Shown here one piece after another: positions 23,701 through 35,112 of a stretch of 64,000 bases of DNA; the first letter of the stretch is position 1, and the number at the start of each line of letters is the position of its first letter. Origin of the DNA: Onthophagus taurus (taxonomy: Eukaryota > Arthropoda > Insecta > Coleoptera > Scarabaeidae); the NCBI RefSeq assembly GCF_036711975.1, contig NC_091967.1, forward strand, positions 12,772,001 to 12,836,000, read 5' to 3'. The notes beneath the pieces were generated by a model. The model did no database searches and was not told the origin of the DNA. It saw nothing but the letters and a program-made list of their open reading frames with translations. The translations under genes and the position numbers were made by a program.

Positions 23701-23993
23701 TGTTGGGGTTAATTTTATTTCTAGCGGAAATTGCTATATTGTGTTGGGTCAAATTTATAACTATTGATACAACAGCTGCTTGGTCAGCAACAGTGATACT
23801 TATTCCGGTATTATTCGTGTTTCTTGCTTTTGCTATTCATTTTTATAGACAGTTAGTTGCGCATAAATACGAAATGACGATGACAGGGATAAGGGAATTG
23901 GAATTGTTAAAGGAGCAAATTGAACAAGGTGATGCTGAACATAGAATAAATGGGGTCGGTGATAATATTCCATCTGGTATACATATTGTTTAA
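20767..23993 (+). CDS. Orai: Orai calcium release-activated calcium channel subunit
   Basis: Orai subunits form the hexameric plasma-membrane pore opened by STIM when endoplasmic reticulum calcium falls. Two coding exons, 20767-20874 and 23328-23993, join in phase to 257 residues. The start MSVWSTG matches the fly Orai N-terminus MSVW. The N-terminal helix and first membrane segment read [20 protein letters not shown] with the pore glutamate at residue 84 and Lys69 at the place of human Arg91. TM2 ([20 protein letters not shown]), TM3 ([20 protein letters not shown]) and TM4 ([20 protein letters not shown]) follow, then the cytosolic coiled coil [13 protein letters not shown] that binds STIM. 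The TM1-TM2 loop ([13 protein letters not shown]) differs from the fly. An alternative shorter start exists at the Met of MSQSGDEL (23334). The 2.45-kb intron carries a tandem duplication at 21967-22244. Confidence 0.97.
21967..22244. repeat. Recent 139-bp tandem duplication
   Basis: Two head-to-tail copies, 21967-22105 and 22106-22244, are nearly identical; I see about one C/T difference. They lie in the Orai intron at the edge of a region (to about 22560) that looks like decayed transposon on the minus strand but whose family I cannot name. Confidence 0.85.
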
Positions 23994-24989
23994 GATTTAT
24001 AATAAGAGTTATGTTAAAATCTTTTTAAACTTGTTTATTTAAGTTTTTAAAAAGTACATATTTGTTTATGTGTGGGGTTTGAATAAGAACATTTTGTAGC
24101 TACAGTTTTTAAACCATTGTGATTGTTGAATAATTTTGGTTTCGAATATATAGCTGCCATGATGATTTTATTTGAACACCTAATACTTTCTTTACAAAAT
24201 GCTTGACAGTATTACCTCATCACAATAATTATTATACTTATCTAAATAATTATTTTGTCTTAAAAATTTTACTTAATGAATCTCGTTATACTTTTGGGAT
24301 TAATTAGTTTATCTAAAAAAAAAATTATTTATTAAAAAAAAATTGAAATTTTAATTAAAATACATTGTGTATAAGCAATATTTGTAAGATGTACTCTAAG
24401 ATTTGGGACTGTATACTTTCAATTGCGATACTTAAACGAGTAATCACACTGTGATTTTTTAAAATTAGTAATGTTATATTTGATATTGTATAAACCTTTT
24501 TATAAGCTATAAAATATATATCAAGAATATTGTTTTAAAAAACGTTTCATTTTAATTTTTTTTTATTTTCCAGCATAAACAATACCATTTATGCGCTCGC
24601 CTATTAAATAACAAATATTTTAAATAACCTTGGCAATTACAGCTGAGAGTTTTTATGTTAAAAGAGAATCTTATTTTGATGTCACAAATATTTTTAAACT
24701 CATTTGAATATTTTCCATCTCTTATTTTGCGATGTTTTGTTTGGCACTAGACATTAACTTGATTCAAGTAAATTCAACTCAATGTTTTCTTTGGCACTCA
24801 AAACTCCATTCAATTGAAGAACCTTCATTTCAACAAGTCATACAAAATAATCAATCTGTTTATTTTACTAAAAAAAAATTAAAATAAAGTTTCTAAATTT
24901 ATTTAGAAACTTTATGGGATCTATGCGAAATTAGCTCCCCAATTAGATAGGATTTTACGTGATTAATCCCAGAAGGTCAAATATATCTA

Positions 24990-25560
24990 TTATCGTCATT
25001 ATTATGGATTCTTTTGCTTCCTTCTGTACTTAGGCAACTTCACATAGTCATCAAGTGAACAAATCGGGGCAAATATTTTGCCGTCATCGGCATATAAAAG
25101 AAGTTTTGAGTGGTGAAAGCAGGTACAAATATCATTGATGTAGAGCAGAAAAAACAACGGCTCTAGATGGCTGCCCTGAGCCACACCGGAAGTTCAGAGA
25201 CATGAATATTGAGTGATAATTGTTAATAGTAACGGCTTGTGATCTACCCGAGATGTAAGATGAAATCCAGTAAATTAGGCCATCCGTGATGATGTAGTTA
25301 GAAGATTTTTTTAAAAGAATCAATGCCATGGTCAACCCTATCAAAGATTTTGCTGTAGTCAGTATATATAGCATCAACTATCTATTGTTATCAAGTTGGC
25401 TATTGTTATCCAGGCTATTGAATAAAAAATTAGAAAATGAAATTAAATTTGATTCTACTGACCCACCCTGAAAAAAGCCATGTTGTTCAGGGATTGCGGA
25501 TGATTTGACAATAAACATAAGCAAATCATAGATAAGGTGTTCAGAGACAGAATAGAGATG
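24990..25560 (-). mobile_element. LINE reverse transcriptase fragment (Jockey-like)
   Basis: Minus-strand frames carry the RT palm: GLTMALILLKKSSNY and IYWISSYISGRSQAV, then MAQGSHLEPLFFLLYINDIC and the catalytic LLLYADDGKIF. These match the SYLxxRxQ, VPQGSxLGPLLFxLYIND and YADD blocks of Jockey/CR1-like LINEs. Several frame breaks are present, and both ends of the element are missing. Confidence 0.8.
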
Positions 25561-25589
25561 GGTCTATAGTTAGCAATTAAATTTTGTGT

Positions 25590-26330
25590 GATTGTGTTAT
25601 TTTCACAATTCGTTCTTATGTCATTCGGTCGATGTGCTCACTCCATTTCTTTTTTCTGTCCAATACCCAATCATTAATGTTATCTACTCTGCAAGCCTGT
25701 CTGATGTTTTCACTTATTTTTCTGTCCATCAATGTTTTCCCAATTATTCTACGCATTATTTTCATTCCTTTTGTTTTGGATCTTCCTGATCTGAACCCTT
25801 GTTGTTGCTAATAAAGTATATTCATTTATTTTACTTGTTATCATTTTTGTCTTTAACTTTAGGGTAGACAAGAGTAAATTTATTTGTCTATAGTTTTCTG
25901 GCATTTTTTTTTCAATTTTCAAATACTTATTAGTATCGTAATGCTAGTTCGCCATTTTTCTGGGATTCTATGTTGGGAGAAAATTTTTTAATTAAAGTTG
26001 TTAATTGTTGATTTAGCTTCTCTCCTCCATGTTTCAGTAACTCATTACCAATACTGTCTTGACCTGGGCACTTTCTGTTCTTGAGTTTTTGTTTTGGAAT
26101 GCCCTTTCTATATCCTGTCTTCTATGATGGCCTCATCGTTGGTTACTATGTGAGGTGTATTCCGTTCTATTTCAGTCTCTTCATTCCTGTAAAGTTTCTC
26201 TAAATATTTCACCCAGTTATCTTTTTCTATGTGCTTGATGTTAATGAGCTTATTTGCTTGCGCTCTTTGAAAATCCTTCATAATCCTCGGAAATACTTAA
26301 AAAGTTGGATCTAAAGTTGATTTTCCTCCA
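25590..26330 (-). mobile_element. LINE fragment with endonuclease-RT linker and C-terminal tail
   Basis: Minus-strand pieces include RIMKDFQRAQANKLINIKH, DNWVKYLEKLYRNEE, KCPGQDSIGNELLKHGGEKL and, toward 25620, MRRIIGKTLMDRKISENIR with WVLDRKKKWSEHIDRMT. This is the layout of insect RTE-like LINEs (GxDxIxxELLKxGG, NYRxI, then the MRRIxGKTxxDRxRN tail) with most of the RT deleted. Stops are frequent. Confidence 0.65.
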
Positions 26331-26469
26331 TGGACATAATCTGCATCTTATGGAAAATTTGCTGATTTGATAAACTTTTTTTTCTTTATCATTTCCCCTA
26401 GATGCCATCACAGCATTGGGGGGTATTACTTTGATCCTTTATCCATTTTCTGAAACTGTCTGTTCCTTG

Positions 26470-26760
26470 TCATATTCTTCACTTCCTCCTTTCTTGCGCA
26501 CTATCTCCTCCTGTCCATCCCCATTTTATCCTTCGCCTGCCTCTCCTTCGTTTTCCAACTATTCCCATTTCCATTACTCTTCTGCGAATTCTCTCTTCTG
26601 ACATTCTGACTAGGTGTCCATAAAAACTCAGTTGTTTGATTTCTTTTTCAGTTACCATTCTTGTCCATTCGTTAATTTGATCCATTCTTGTCTTCCCTTC
26701 TTAAAAATTTCATTTCAGCTGCTGTTATTTTTGATTTGTGTTAACAGCAGCTGAAATGTT
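26470..26760 (-). mobile_element. LINE C-terminal tail fragment
   Basis: The minus-strand frame 26685-26479 reads MDQINEWTRMVTEKEIKQ, FYGHLVRMSEERIRRRV and GKRRRGRRRIKWG, the typical end of RTE-like LINE proteins (YGHVxRMxxxRIxxxV, GxRxRGRPxxRW). A 16-bp inverted repeat (TTTCAGCTGCTGTTA with its complement, about 26715-26758) lies next to its upstream side. Confidence 0.7.
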
Positions 26761-26870
26761 ACACAAATAAAATAAATACAAATAAGTTACTACATATTAC
26801 TTTCTTTATTAAATTTATTCGAAATTTTCTGTAAATTTTGGATTACTACTACTAATTTAATTGCTTTTGA

Positions 26871-27883
26871 TCAATTTACAACATCAATTATCGGTGTAGA
26901 TTCACCTTCGTAAGATTCAGAACAAGGTTCAGCAACATCGCAAATTTTTATGTTTCCTTCTAAAACTTCAGCTTCTCTTCTTGTACATACGCAATCTGGT
27001 TGTAATAATTTTATCTGGAAAAACAGACAAAAATATTTTTAACACCACAAAATACATTAACCATTACTTTATCAACTGGATACGGTGTTGGTGTAACAGA
27101 AGTTTGTCTAAATGGAATATCCTCAATTGTACTATATATACAATAATCCTCTACCCAAACACCTTCTTGTAACTGTCCGCTATCTAAATGATATATCCTC
27201 CCTTTTCCATGTTTTAAGTCGTGTAACCAAAACCCTTCGTATCTATTTCCGTTCGAGTAAACAAATAATCCTAATCCTTCTCGTAAATCTTTGTAAAAAT
27301 CGCCATCGAAAAATGATCCGTCGGCGTACCACATTTGTCCATATCCATGTCTTTTGCTGTTTTTCATAGCGCCTTTATAAAAACTTCCATCAGGATAATG
27401 TAGTTCACCATCTCCAGACATTTTTCCATTTTTCCAATCACCTCTGTATAATAGAGTAAGGATGTCTTCGTTACCTTTAAATGAAAATACTCCAAAACCA
27501 TGACGGTAACCTCGTTCCCAATCGCCTTCATAAAGTCGACCACTACGAGTCAAAAGAGATCCTTTACCTATAATTCAAAAGAAAAAAACAATGAATAACA
27601 AATAAAACTAAAAAGACAAATCGGGGAATACCCCGAGTTTATCTATGAACATAGAGGAATTCTACGAGGTTCGTTATATCGAGGTTTTACTTCACCACTT
27701 TACTATAGTTTATTTTCGTGGAATTATATGAAATTAACCTTCTTTTACGTCTCTTTTCCATTGTCCGATATAGCGATCATTAAACGGAGTAAAAAAAGCA
27801 TGTCTCCATCCATTTTTTCTAGCTGAATTTTCTAACCTTTCCATCCGCGAGACGAGAGCGGATCTCGCTTTTAGGAACGGCAT
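26871..27883 (-). CDS. MORN3: MORN repeat-containing protein 3
   Basis: Three exons, 27883-27739, 27567-27068 and 27014-26871, join in phase to 262 residues (human MORN3: 240). The start reads MPFLKARSALVSRMERLE; the ATG is the first in the exon. Seven MORN units follow (YIGQW, YEGDW, YRGDW, YKGAM, FDGDF, YEGFW, QEGVW, each with GxG spacing), and the segment NGNRYEGFW...HLDSGQLQEGVW is the MORN3-specific block. In mammals MORN3 works in sperm flagella and meiosis; a similar role here is inferred. The first donor is GTTAAT, weaker than the consensus. The C-terminal exon (from IKLLQPDC) is poorly conserved. The gene is divergent to ZCCHC8, with 279 bp between the two start codons. Confidence 0.93.
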
Positions 27884-28162
27884 TTCGATTTTATTGGAAA
27901 CCCACTTTACCCTTTCAAAAACCTTGTTACATCAATATTCAATCATATTATATTTTAAAACGTCATAATTGACGTTACTAATCTTATTGCTTTTAAACAA
28001 AACATACTTTATTTTCATATACAAAGTTTATTCAAAACTTGTTTTATATAACAATATAATTCGATTTGAATTTAAATTTTATTTTTCGCGCCGAAATAGA
28101 TTTTGTCGATTGGTAATAGTGGTAACTAGTGGATTTTTTTAGTAAGTAACTAAAAAAATAAA
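27884..28162. promoter_or_regulatory. Bidirectional promoter of MORN3 and ZCCHC8
   Basis: The two start codons are 279 bp apart and point away from each other, so both 5' UTRs and promoters must share this stretch. No TATA box is evident. Confidence 0.6.
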
Positions 28163-31100
28163 ATGGTTGACGTAAACAATTGCACGCGAAAACGAAGGAA
28201 CGACACATCTGATGTAAACGAAGATGAGGTGTCAACATCAACGTTACAACCATCGACGGTTGAAAATTCAGAACCAGCTACAAAAATGGTTAAAAGTGAG
28301 AACGTAACAGACGATACAGAGACGTTGTCTCAAAACGACGTCGCAAGCGTTGATATAAAAAGATCAGATAATGAAAACTTGGTAATTTTACAAGAAGAAA
28401 ATTTAAAATTAACAAACGACCTTGAAAGTCCAGAAAATGTTCATTTAAATGTTTGCAATAATAACATAAATGGAAATATTAATAATGTTAGTAATTCGAT
28501 TGAATCAGATCCAAATCACCATATAATTACAATTAAATTCCATAATCCATCGATAGCAGAAAATTATAAAAATAAATTTTTGCATTTTTTAAAAACTATA
28601 AAAGAGTTTAGCTTTGTAAATGTAAGTAGTGATTTGGAGATAAAAATAAGCAAAAATGGACATGACAGTAAAGACAATGATGTACATAGCGGTGAAAATA
28701 GTCGTAAAAGGAAAAGAAAGAAATCAAAAACTGCCGATTTGTTTATTGTTGACAAAACTCCTTCGGGAGAGAGTGCAGATAGATTGGAGCTTAAATACAC
28801 AAGTAAATATTCTGTACAAATTGAAGAGAAATTAATGAATACTGCAAGGAACAACAATGCTAGTCTTTGTTTTAATTGTAATAAGAATCATAATTTGAGA
28901 GATTGTCCTGAACCTAAGGATTATAATAAGATTAATGCTGCTAGAATGAAGATGAAGTCTCAACAATTTGTTAAAACGTAAATAAAACCATTAGAATTAG
29001 TTTACAGTGATATAATAAAGTCTACATATACCCCAGAAAATGATATCTCAGCTACCAAAATGTTATTCAATGAAATTTTTGAACAAAAGATGTAAGAAGT
29101 CTTTATTATTTCCATATTTTACATAAAAACTATATAAGTTATTATTAATCATCGAGAACACAAAACATAATCATATCTCTAACTCATAAAAGTCTACATA
29201 TTACTCTTATACATACTATATCATTAATAATCAAAACAAGTTTAAAATTTACATACTAAAATTAATATTTGGTAGGTCCTCCCTTAGTAGCTAATCATCA
29301 AGGCATGAAATCAACTAATTTTGCTGTAATTTATAGTGAAATACCCATTCCCATAATAGTGCAGCTTTCAAGTAGCTTTTTATTTTAATGTGTAACTTAT
29401 ACATATTGTATGGGGTTGGGTTGGGTGACTGCAGTGGTGAGTGTAGCTGTTTAGGGACATTATACAGTGCTTTGGGTCTAAGGATTTAAACTTTTTCCGC
29501 CATTTTTAAACAAGTTATGACGTCATCGCTATTTTTTCAAATAGCAATCCCCCATTTTTATTATGGAATATGAAAGAGGAAGTTTTTCTGAATTTGGTGC
29601 AGCCAAAATTAATATTAGCCACATAAGAAAATATTCGAGAAGAATTGCCTTAAAGTTTCATGATTTTCCATTCAATTGATTGTTTCAGATATTTTATTAA
29701 GACAATGATTAATTTTTGATATCTGAAACAGTTGGTTGCCATGGTTACGTATGGCTACTGCTATTTTTCTATCTGAATTGAATGGAAAATAATGAAACTA
29801 ACAATTTTTTTCAAAAATTTTCTTGTGGAACCAATATTAATATTGACTACTAGATTCAGAAAAATGTCCTCTTTCATATTCCGTAATAGAAATGAGTCAT
29901 AGCTATTTGAAAAAAATGGCGATGACGTCATTACTTGTTTAAAATGGCTATACAAAATATATAAAGTCTATACCAAATAATTGCAAAAAATTTAAATCTT
30001 TAGACCCGTCTCAGCGATTTTTCCATAAATTGTTTTTAATGGTTTTACCGAATTTATCCGTTATTTTTGTGAAACCCTGTATAATACCCGTTCCTTCACA
30101 ATGTGAGCTGTGTGCTTGGGATCATTATCATGTTGGAATATCCACTGTGATCCCAAGCCTAATTTATTGACCAATTCCTTTAAATTAGTTCGCAATATGT
30201 TCAGATATACATGGCGGTCTATAATTGTCTCAATAAACTCTAAATTTCCTACACTAGCCTCCAACATACAACCCCATACCATCACGTTTCCTCCGCCATG
30301 CTTCACTGTGGCGTTAAGTTTTTCTTATTCATCTTTTCGTTTTTGTTGTCCCATCATAACCAAAAATGTTGAATTTACTTTCATCTGAAAATACAACAGT
30401 ATACCAGAAGGTAGTATCGTTTTTCTCATATAATTTAGCAAAATCGACTCTTTCGCAATTGTTTTCAATATGAATCGCTTTTTTCTGGGAACTCTGCTGC
30501 TGTAGCTATCACTTCATAGCACAAGTCGAACTGTTTCGGGATTTACGGTTATAGATTTTGATACCGCGTGTGATTTGGCTATATCAAACGCAGTAGTTGT
30601 GATCGTTTTTAAAATTGACCGCTTATCTCTACATGTCTTCTAATATCCTTCGTTTAAAAATTTCATTGAATTACATTTCAGGAGCTGAGATATTATCATT
30701 TTCTGAATTGTATGTGGACTTTATTGTATCACTTTATTAAATTAAAGTAACATTAATCTTTAATAAAATAATTTTTGTTCAATCCAGTCGTTATCATATG
30801 GAAGAAGACCAGAAATATTCCCAATTCTCCCCAGGAAAAATTTCCGAACATCTAAGAGACGCTTTGGGAATATATAAAGATGAACTGCCCCCTTACATTT
30901 ATAAAATGAGGCTTTTTGGTTATCCACCTGGGTGGTTAGAAGAAGCCAAAATAGAACAATCCAATATGAGCCTGTTCAATATTGAGGGAAAAGAAGATTA
31001 CAACAGCAAAAACAAGGTTACAACTAATATTAACGTTGATAAAATTGTTGAGTATCCAGGATTTAATATGCCTATAGAGGAAGGTATAAAAGATGTAAGT

Positions 31101-31733
31101 GTGTTTATTCAAATTTTAATTTTTTTCTTGAGCAAAAAAGAATTTTAGGAATACAATTTACACGATTGTCCCCCGTTTTCAAATCGTTGTAGTAAAGAAG
31201 CAATGATAAATTTCTTAAAGGAATCTTTTCAAAAAGAAATAGATAACAATGAAACGTGCGATATGGATTTAGATCAAAGTACGGATGATAGTACAGCTCC
31301 TTCTGGCTGTGAAGAAGTGTTTTCACCAAGTTTAACAGAGTTAGAAAAGCAAAAATTAGAATTATTAGCTGAATTGGATGGCGGAAAATACAATAGCGAA
31401 ATGGAAGAGAAAAAGGACGCTGAAAAGAGTGATAACAAAACTGACGAAAACATTGATAGTAAAATTGAGATTGTTGAAGATAATACGACGAACGGAGTTA
31501 TTCCATCTTCGCCTGTGAGAGATGTAAAATTAAGCGTTTTTGGAACGCCGATTTTTCAGACTACATCACCTTATTGCGTTTTACCGCATCCAGATAAATT
31601 TTCAAAAGACATATCACCGGTGATAAATTTTGAAAATTTACCAAACTCAACAGGAAAGTATGAACAGATGTCCGCAGTTATACAAAAAGTCAGGAAAACA
31701 TTAAAAGATATTAGTGAAAAATTAAAACCTTAG
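28163..31733 (+). CDS. ZCCHC8: Zinc finger CCHC domain-containing protein 8 (NEXT complex)
   Basis: ZCCHC8 is the scaffold of the nuclear exosome targeting (NEXT) complex with MTR4 and RBM7, sending short-lived nuclear RNAs to the exosome. Three exons, 28163-28977, 30788-31094 and 31149-31733, join in phase to 568 residues. The low-complexity N-terminus and a basic stretch (RKRKRKKSK) precede the zinc knuckle at residues 236-248, CFNCNKNHNLRDC. The exon junction reads TRYHMEED, as in human QRYHAEE, and the PSP domain follows: FSPGKISEHLRDALGI, LPPYIYKMRLFGYPPGWL, then VEYPGFNMP. The acidic C-terminal region ends in a helix (VIQKVRKTLKDISEKLK), the position of the MTR4-activating segment. Unusual: the knuckle is CX2CX3HX4C instead of CX2CX4HX4C. 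The first intron is almost entirely a transposon nest. Confidence 0.95.
29005..30734 (-). mobile_element. Tc1-like DNA transposon inside ZCCHC8 intron 1
   Basis: Terminal inverted repeats of about 80 bp are visible: the left end (from 29005, CAGTGATATAATAAAGTC) and the complement of the right end (from 30734, AGTGATACAATAAAGTCC) stay similar through TCAGCT and ATTCAATGAAATTTTT. TA dinucleotides flank both ends (29003-29004 and 30735-30736), as expected for Tc1/mariner target duplication. The minus-strand frame from 30306 gives MKHGGGNVMVWGCMLE and QWIFQHDNDPKHTAHIVKE, the second catalytic Asp region of Tc1 transposases. Stops and frameshifts make it inactive. A second element interrupts it at 29465-30079. 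Confidence 0.92.
29465..30079. mobile_element. Palindromic MITE nested in the Tc1-like element
   Basis: The two halves are inverted copies almost to the centre: for example GTTTCATGATTTTCCATTCA against its complement near 29777, CCTCTTTCATATTCC against GGAATATGAAAGAGG, and the ends GGGTCTAAGGATTTAAA / TTTAAATCTTTAGACCC. The outer ends read CAGTG and CCCTG, flanked by TA, so mariner-type mobilisation is likely. It has no coding capacity. The left outer arm looks shortened. It splits the transposase: the motif resembling PPQSPNP is found only to its left (about 29400-29430, minus strand). Confidence 0.88.
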
Positions 31734-33708
31734 GAAAATATAGAATTTTGTTTTTTTCGTCATTATTTGTATAGTAACTTTAAAGAAAAAAAAAAGAGAC
31801 AGTACAAATTTTAATAATTGACTAAGGTGTACATTTTATACAACTGGAAATAAAATTTATAATTAAAATAGTAATAATAATCCCTCTTCATACCTATTTA
31901 GTTTAACATTATATAAGGATTTTATTAATTTCACCCATAAATAATAAGTTAATGGGAATTTATTTATTGTGAGATTTTAGGAACCCCATTGAATTTGGAA
32001 TGAAAGCCTTTGGTGTAACAAAAACTTTTCATTTACATCTTTATGTCACATACGGTGGTTTTTATTGCATCTGGTTTAAAGCAGAGGTTATGGTCCAAAA
32101 TAAAATATGTATCAAGATACTGTAATTTAAACTATGACTATTTTTCAGGAAACTTCCCAGCTGAATATAAGCTTGGTGATAACTTAGCTATCACAATTAT
32201 GGAGGAAAATTGTTTCACCTAAACAAAATTGTTTTATTTCTCACAAGGGAAGTTCCATACCGCGATTTTCTTGAAATTTGGCATACAAGTAGTGTAAAAT
32301 ATTCGACACATATATCGTTATATCTGCCCGAGCGTCGTTTTAAGGGTAGACAACACACTTCGATTTTGGAGAATCTGATGTCCGTTTTCGAGAATTCAAA
32401 ATGGTGGACACAGATTTTTTTAAATTGTCCACCTTGTTAAAAATTGCAAAAAAATTTTAAAAATTTAAGAAAATTTAAGGTGGATTTCTAGAAAAACGGT
32501 TAATATCAAAAACTACCTCTAAAAGTAACTAATCATGGAAACTCCTCACTACAAGAAGTGATGCACAGAATCAAAAAAGAATACTAATTAGACCGAACCA
32601 TTTCTTGGTTTTATTAATTTGACATGTCAATTTGATAGAAACAAATCAGTAACCCCCAACTTTACTTCAAAGCTTTCTATTACTCATTTTTAATACTAAT
32701 TTTAGAGTTTTTGTATTACGTTTTGTCAATTTGGCGATGGAAGCGCAAAAAGCAAGTTTTATTTCATGGTTTCGCACAAGCTAATTAAAATAGTTTCTAA
32801 CCGTTGTCGATGATACGCGGTTTGAGTAATATTTGCTCTGTCGTCTCCAGCTATGTCTCAAGGACCTGTGTCGATTCTGGTTCTGTGGTACTCGCTGAAT
32901 CTGTATTATAATTTATTAACTCTACTCCTCTGATAGCAATGATAGGTTTAACTCTCAGGAAAGTTTCCTGTAAGGTCAGAACTCGTGGAGATCGATCAAG
33001 CACGTTTGAAAATCACGAAAGTGTCTGGCTCTTATGTCTGCTTTGTAATATTGCCCTAGAAAAGATAGTGCGAGATGTAGCACTCCGAATCTAGATCATT
33101 AGGTTATAAATCAACGTGAATCTTGGTATTCTTTTATATAGGGAGGACAGAAGACGAAGTGATTGACTTTACAAGGTTGAAAACGGACGCGGAGAAGATG
33201 GGTTTAAAGTTAAATTTCACAAAGACCAAGTATATGGTGGCAAAGGCGGTTAGCAGTTTCGTATAGTAGGGATCGAATTAAATTTAGCAAAGCGCAAAGA
33301 TTGAGATGGGTTGGCCATGTAGTCAGAACGGACATAAAGAGTACCACAAGAATTACCTTTGATCACCGTGGACCTGTGGGTAGGAGATCACTTTGGAGCT
33401 CGAAGAGACAATTTGTGGACGCAATGAGGAGGCTGAAGATCGGGGTTTAGAGACGACAAGCACGGGATATATAAGTTTGGAAAGAACTGTTAAGGTAGGT
33501 CAATGACCTGTAGAGATGATGAAGCCTTGTGTTGACTCATCTCAACGTGTTGCATATTATCTTTTGTGACTGCGTAGCGCATTGAAAACCGACTCGGACT
33601 GCGAGAATTTCTTATGCAGTTTCTAGACCATTTGTCTTTCTCAAACACCATATTTGGCTTTCGCGTACTGTATATGGTGTTGTGCAACAATGACGATGGT
33701 CACTCATA
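31734..33708. other. Intergenic region downstream of ZCCHC8
   Basis: 3' UTR of ZCCHC8 followed by AT-rich sequence. A LINE tail is listed at 33130-33480. An open frame at 32210-32440 has no recognisable motif and I do not call it. Confidence 0.5.
33130..33480 (+). mobile_element. Decayed LINE tail
   Basis: Plus-strand pieces read EKMGLKLNFTKTKYMVAKA, then RLRWVGHVVRTD and VDAMRRLKIG, matching the segment after the RT of RTE-like LINEs (GLxINxxKTKYM; LRWxGHVxRM). It is heavily broken. Confidence 0.6.
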
Positions 33709-34471
33709 TAGGCCCCATAAACCGACAAGCAAATTGCGCAACAATCGCTGTTTTGCTAAAATTGTGTAGTGTATGGTGTTGGTTGATGCTTTGCAGAAAT
33801 TAAAAATTCTTTGAAATTAGTTGCGCAACGTTATTGGTTCCGTGTGACACCCTGTCCTGTAGTTATAAATCTTTTCTTCATTGGTGAGGTTTCTCTTACT
33901 AAATAGTTTCATTAAATTTTCCATAAGTGGGAAGGCATCGTCCCCTACGAAAACATGTGACATTTTGATGATAAATTTTGCGAGTAGCTATATCTGTTTC
34001 AAACTTTAAACCATAATAGGTAAGTCCAGATGCAAGGTACCTTAAAGTAGCAAATAAACTTTGCTTGGATGATATTGCTTCTGTCAATATTGTGTCTTGT
34101 TTTTGTATAAGTGGTGTTACCTTGACCAATAATTCACCAAAAATGGGATCCATTCGTAAATAATTTTTATAGTCTAACGGTGATCTCAACTTTAAGTCGT
34201 TGAGAAGATATGCATGGCTAAAAAATGATCTTTTCTTTAACCTCCTTTATTCATACTCTCCGCTTCCTTTTTCTTTTAGCATCTTCCGACCCAACAGCAA
34301 TTATTATAGCTAAACAGGCTGCTTCGTCAGACGGTATGTTTCCGTGCGTACACAACACAACCAACTGAAGTTTGTATAAAATTGTGTGTAGTGTATGGGT
34401 AACCTTGTTTGCACAATAGCCTGTTGTGCAACGTTAGTTTGCGGAATATGTTTGCAGGTATATGGGGCCTA
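33709..34471 (-). mobile_element. PIF/Harbinger-type DNA transposon, non-autonomous remnant
   Basis: Ends TAGGCCCCATA and TATGGGGCCTA form inverted repeats, extending into GCAAATTGCGCAAC / GTTGTGCAACGTTAGTTTGC, and ATA flanks both sides (33706-33708, 34472-34474), fitting a 3-bp target duplication. Minus-strand frames give SDEAACLAIIIAVG near 34340 and, in 34189-33899, DYKNYLRMDPIFGELL and LFATLRYLASGLTYYGL, which match the N-terminal half of HARBI1-like transposases. The DDE catalytic half and any MYB-like gene are absent; the element is 763 bp, so it is an internally deleted copy. Confidence 0.82.
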
Positions 34472-34474
34472 ATA

Positions 34475-35112
34475 CATTACCTGTTGTCGGATCTGCCCCC
34501 ATATTGGCTATCTGACTTTTGCTGTACCCTATATACATTTTCATAATAAAATTGAACCTGAACTAGGATTTGAACACAATTATTAACACAACCTAAAAGA
34601 ATAATAACTCCTATTCATACCTATTTATTTCTACAAGAAAACAACACAATATAATTTATAAATCATAGATACTGTTACATAATATTGTTAACAAATTACT
34701 ATTGTTAATATTAATATAAAATAAAATTAGAATTTAATTTTAATAATGTATAAATAAAATTTTTAACTTAATAGATAACTCAAAATAATAATAAAAATCT
34801 AAATGGGAATGTTTAAAAACAAAAAGAAAAGACTTAAAATATCAAATTCAGTTTGATAATTGCATTACACAAATAAAAATCACCATTCATAACGAGATTC
34901 AATAATTTTTTTGATAATTTCGACCCACCAGACTAGCCATAATTTTTTCTCCTATGAGATAATTTTTCAAAAAACTTTCTTATACAAAAATATAAACACC
35001 CTTATTATATATTAATTTATTCTATCTTGTAAAATGTGCGTGTAGAATTAAAAAAGTGTTTTAACACTTAAAAACGCAGGTTGCAATTAATCTAAAACTT
35101 TAGATTTTTCAT
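34475..35112. other. 3' flank of SMIM14
   Basis: AT-rich sequence, probably the SMIM14 3' UTR and spacer. Nothing else is seen. Confidence 0.4.

Noticed and set aside
27112-27369. Open frame on the plus strand across MORN3
   Set aside because: It is antisense to the well-supported MORN repeats.
32210-32440. 76-codon open frame after ZCCHC8
   Set aside because: The peptide matches nothing I know, and the surroundings look like non-coding repeat.
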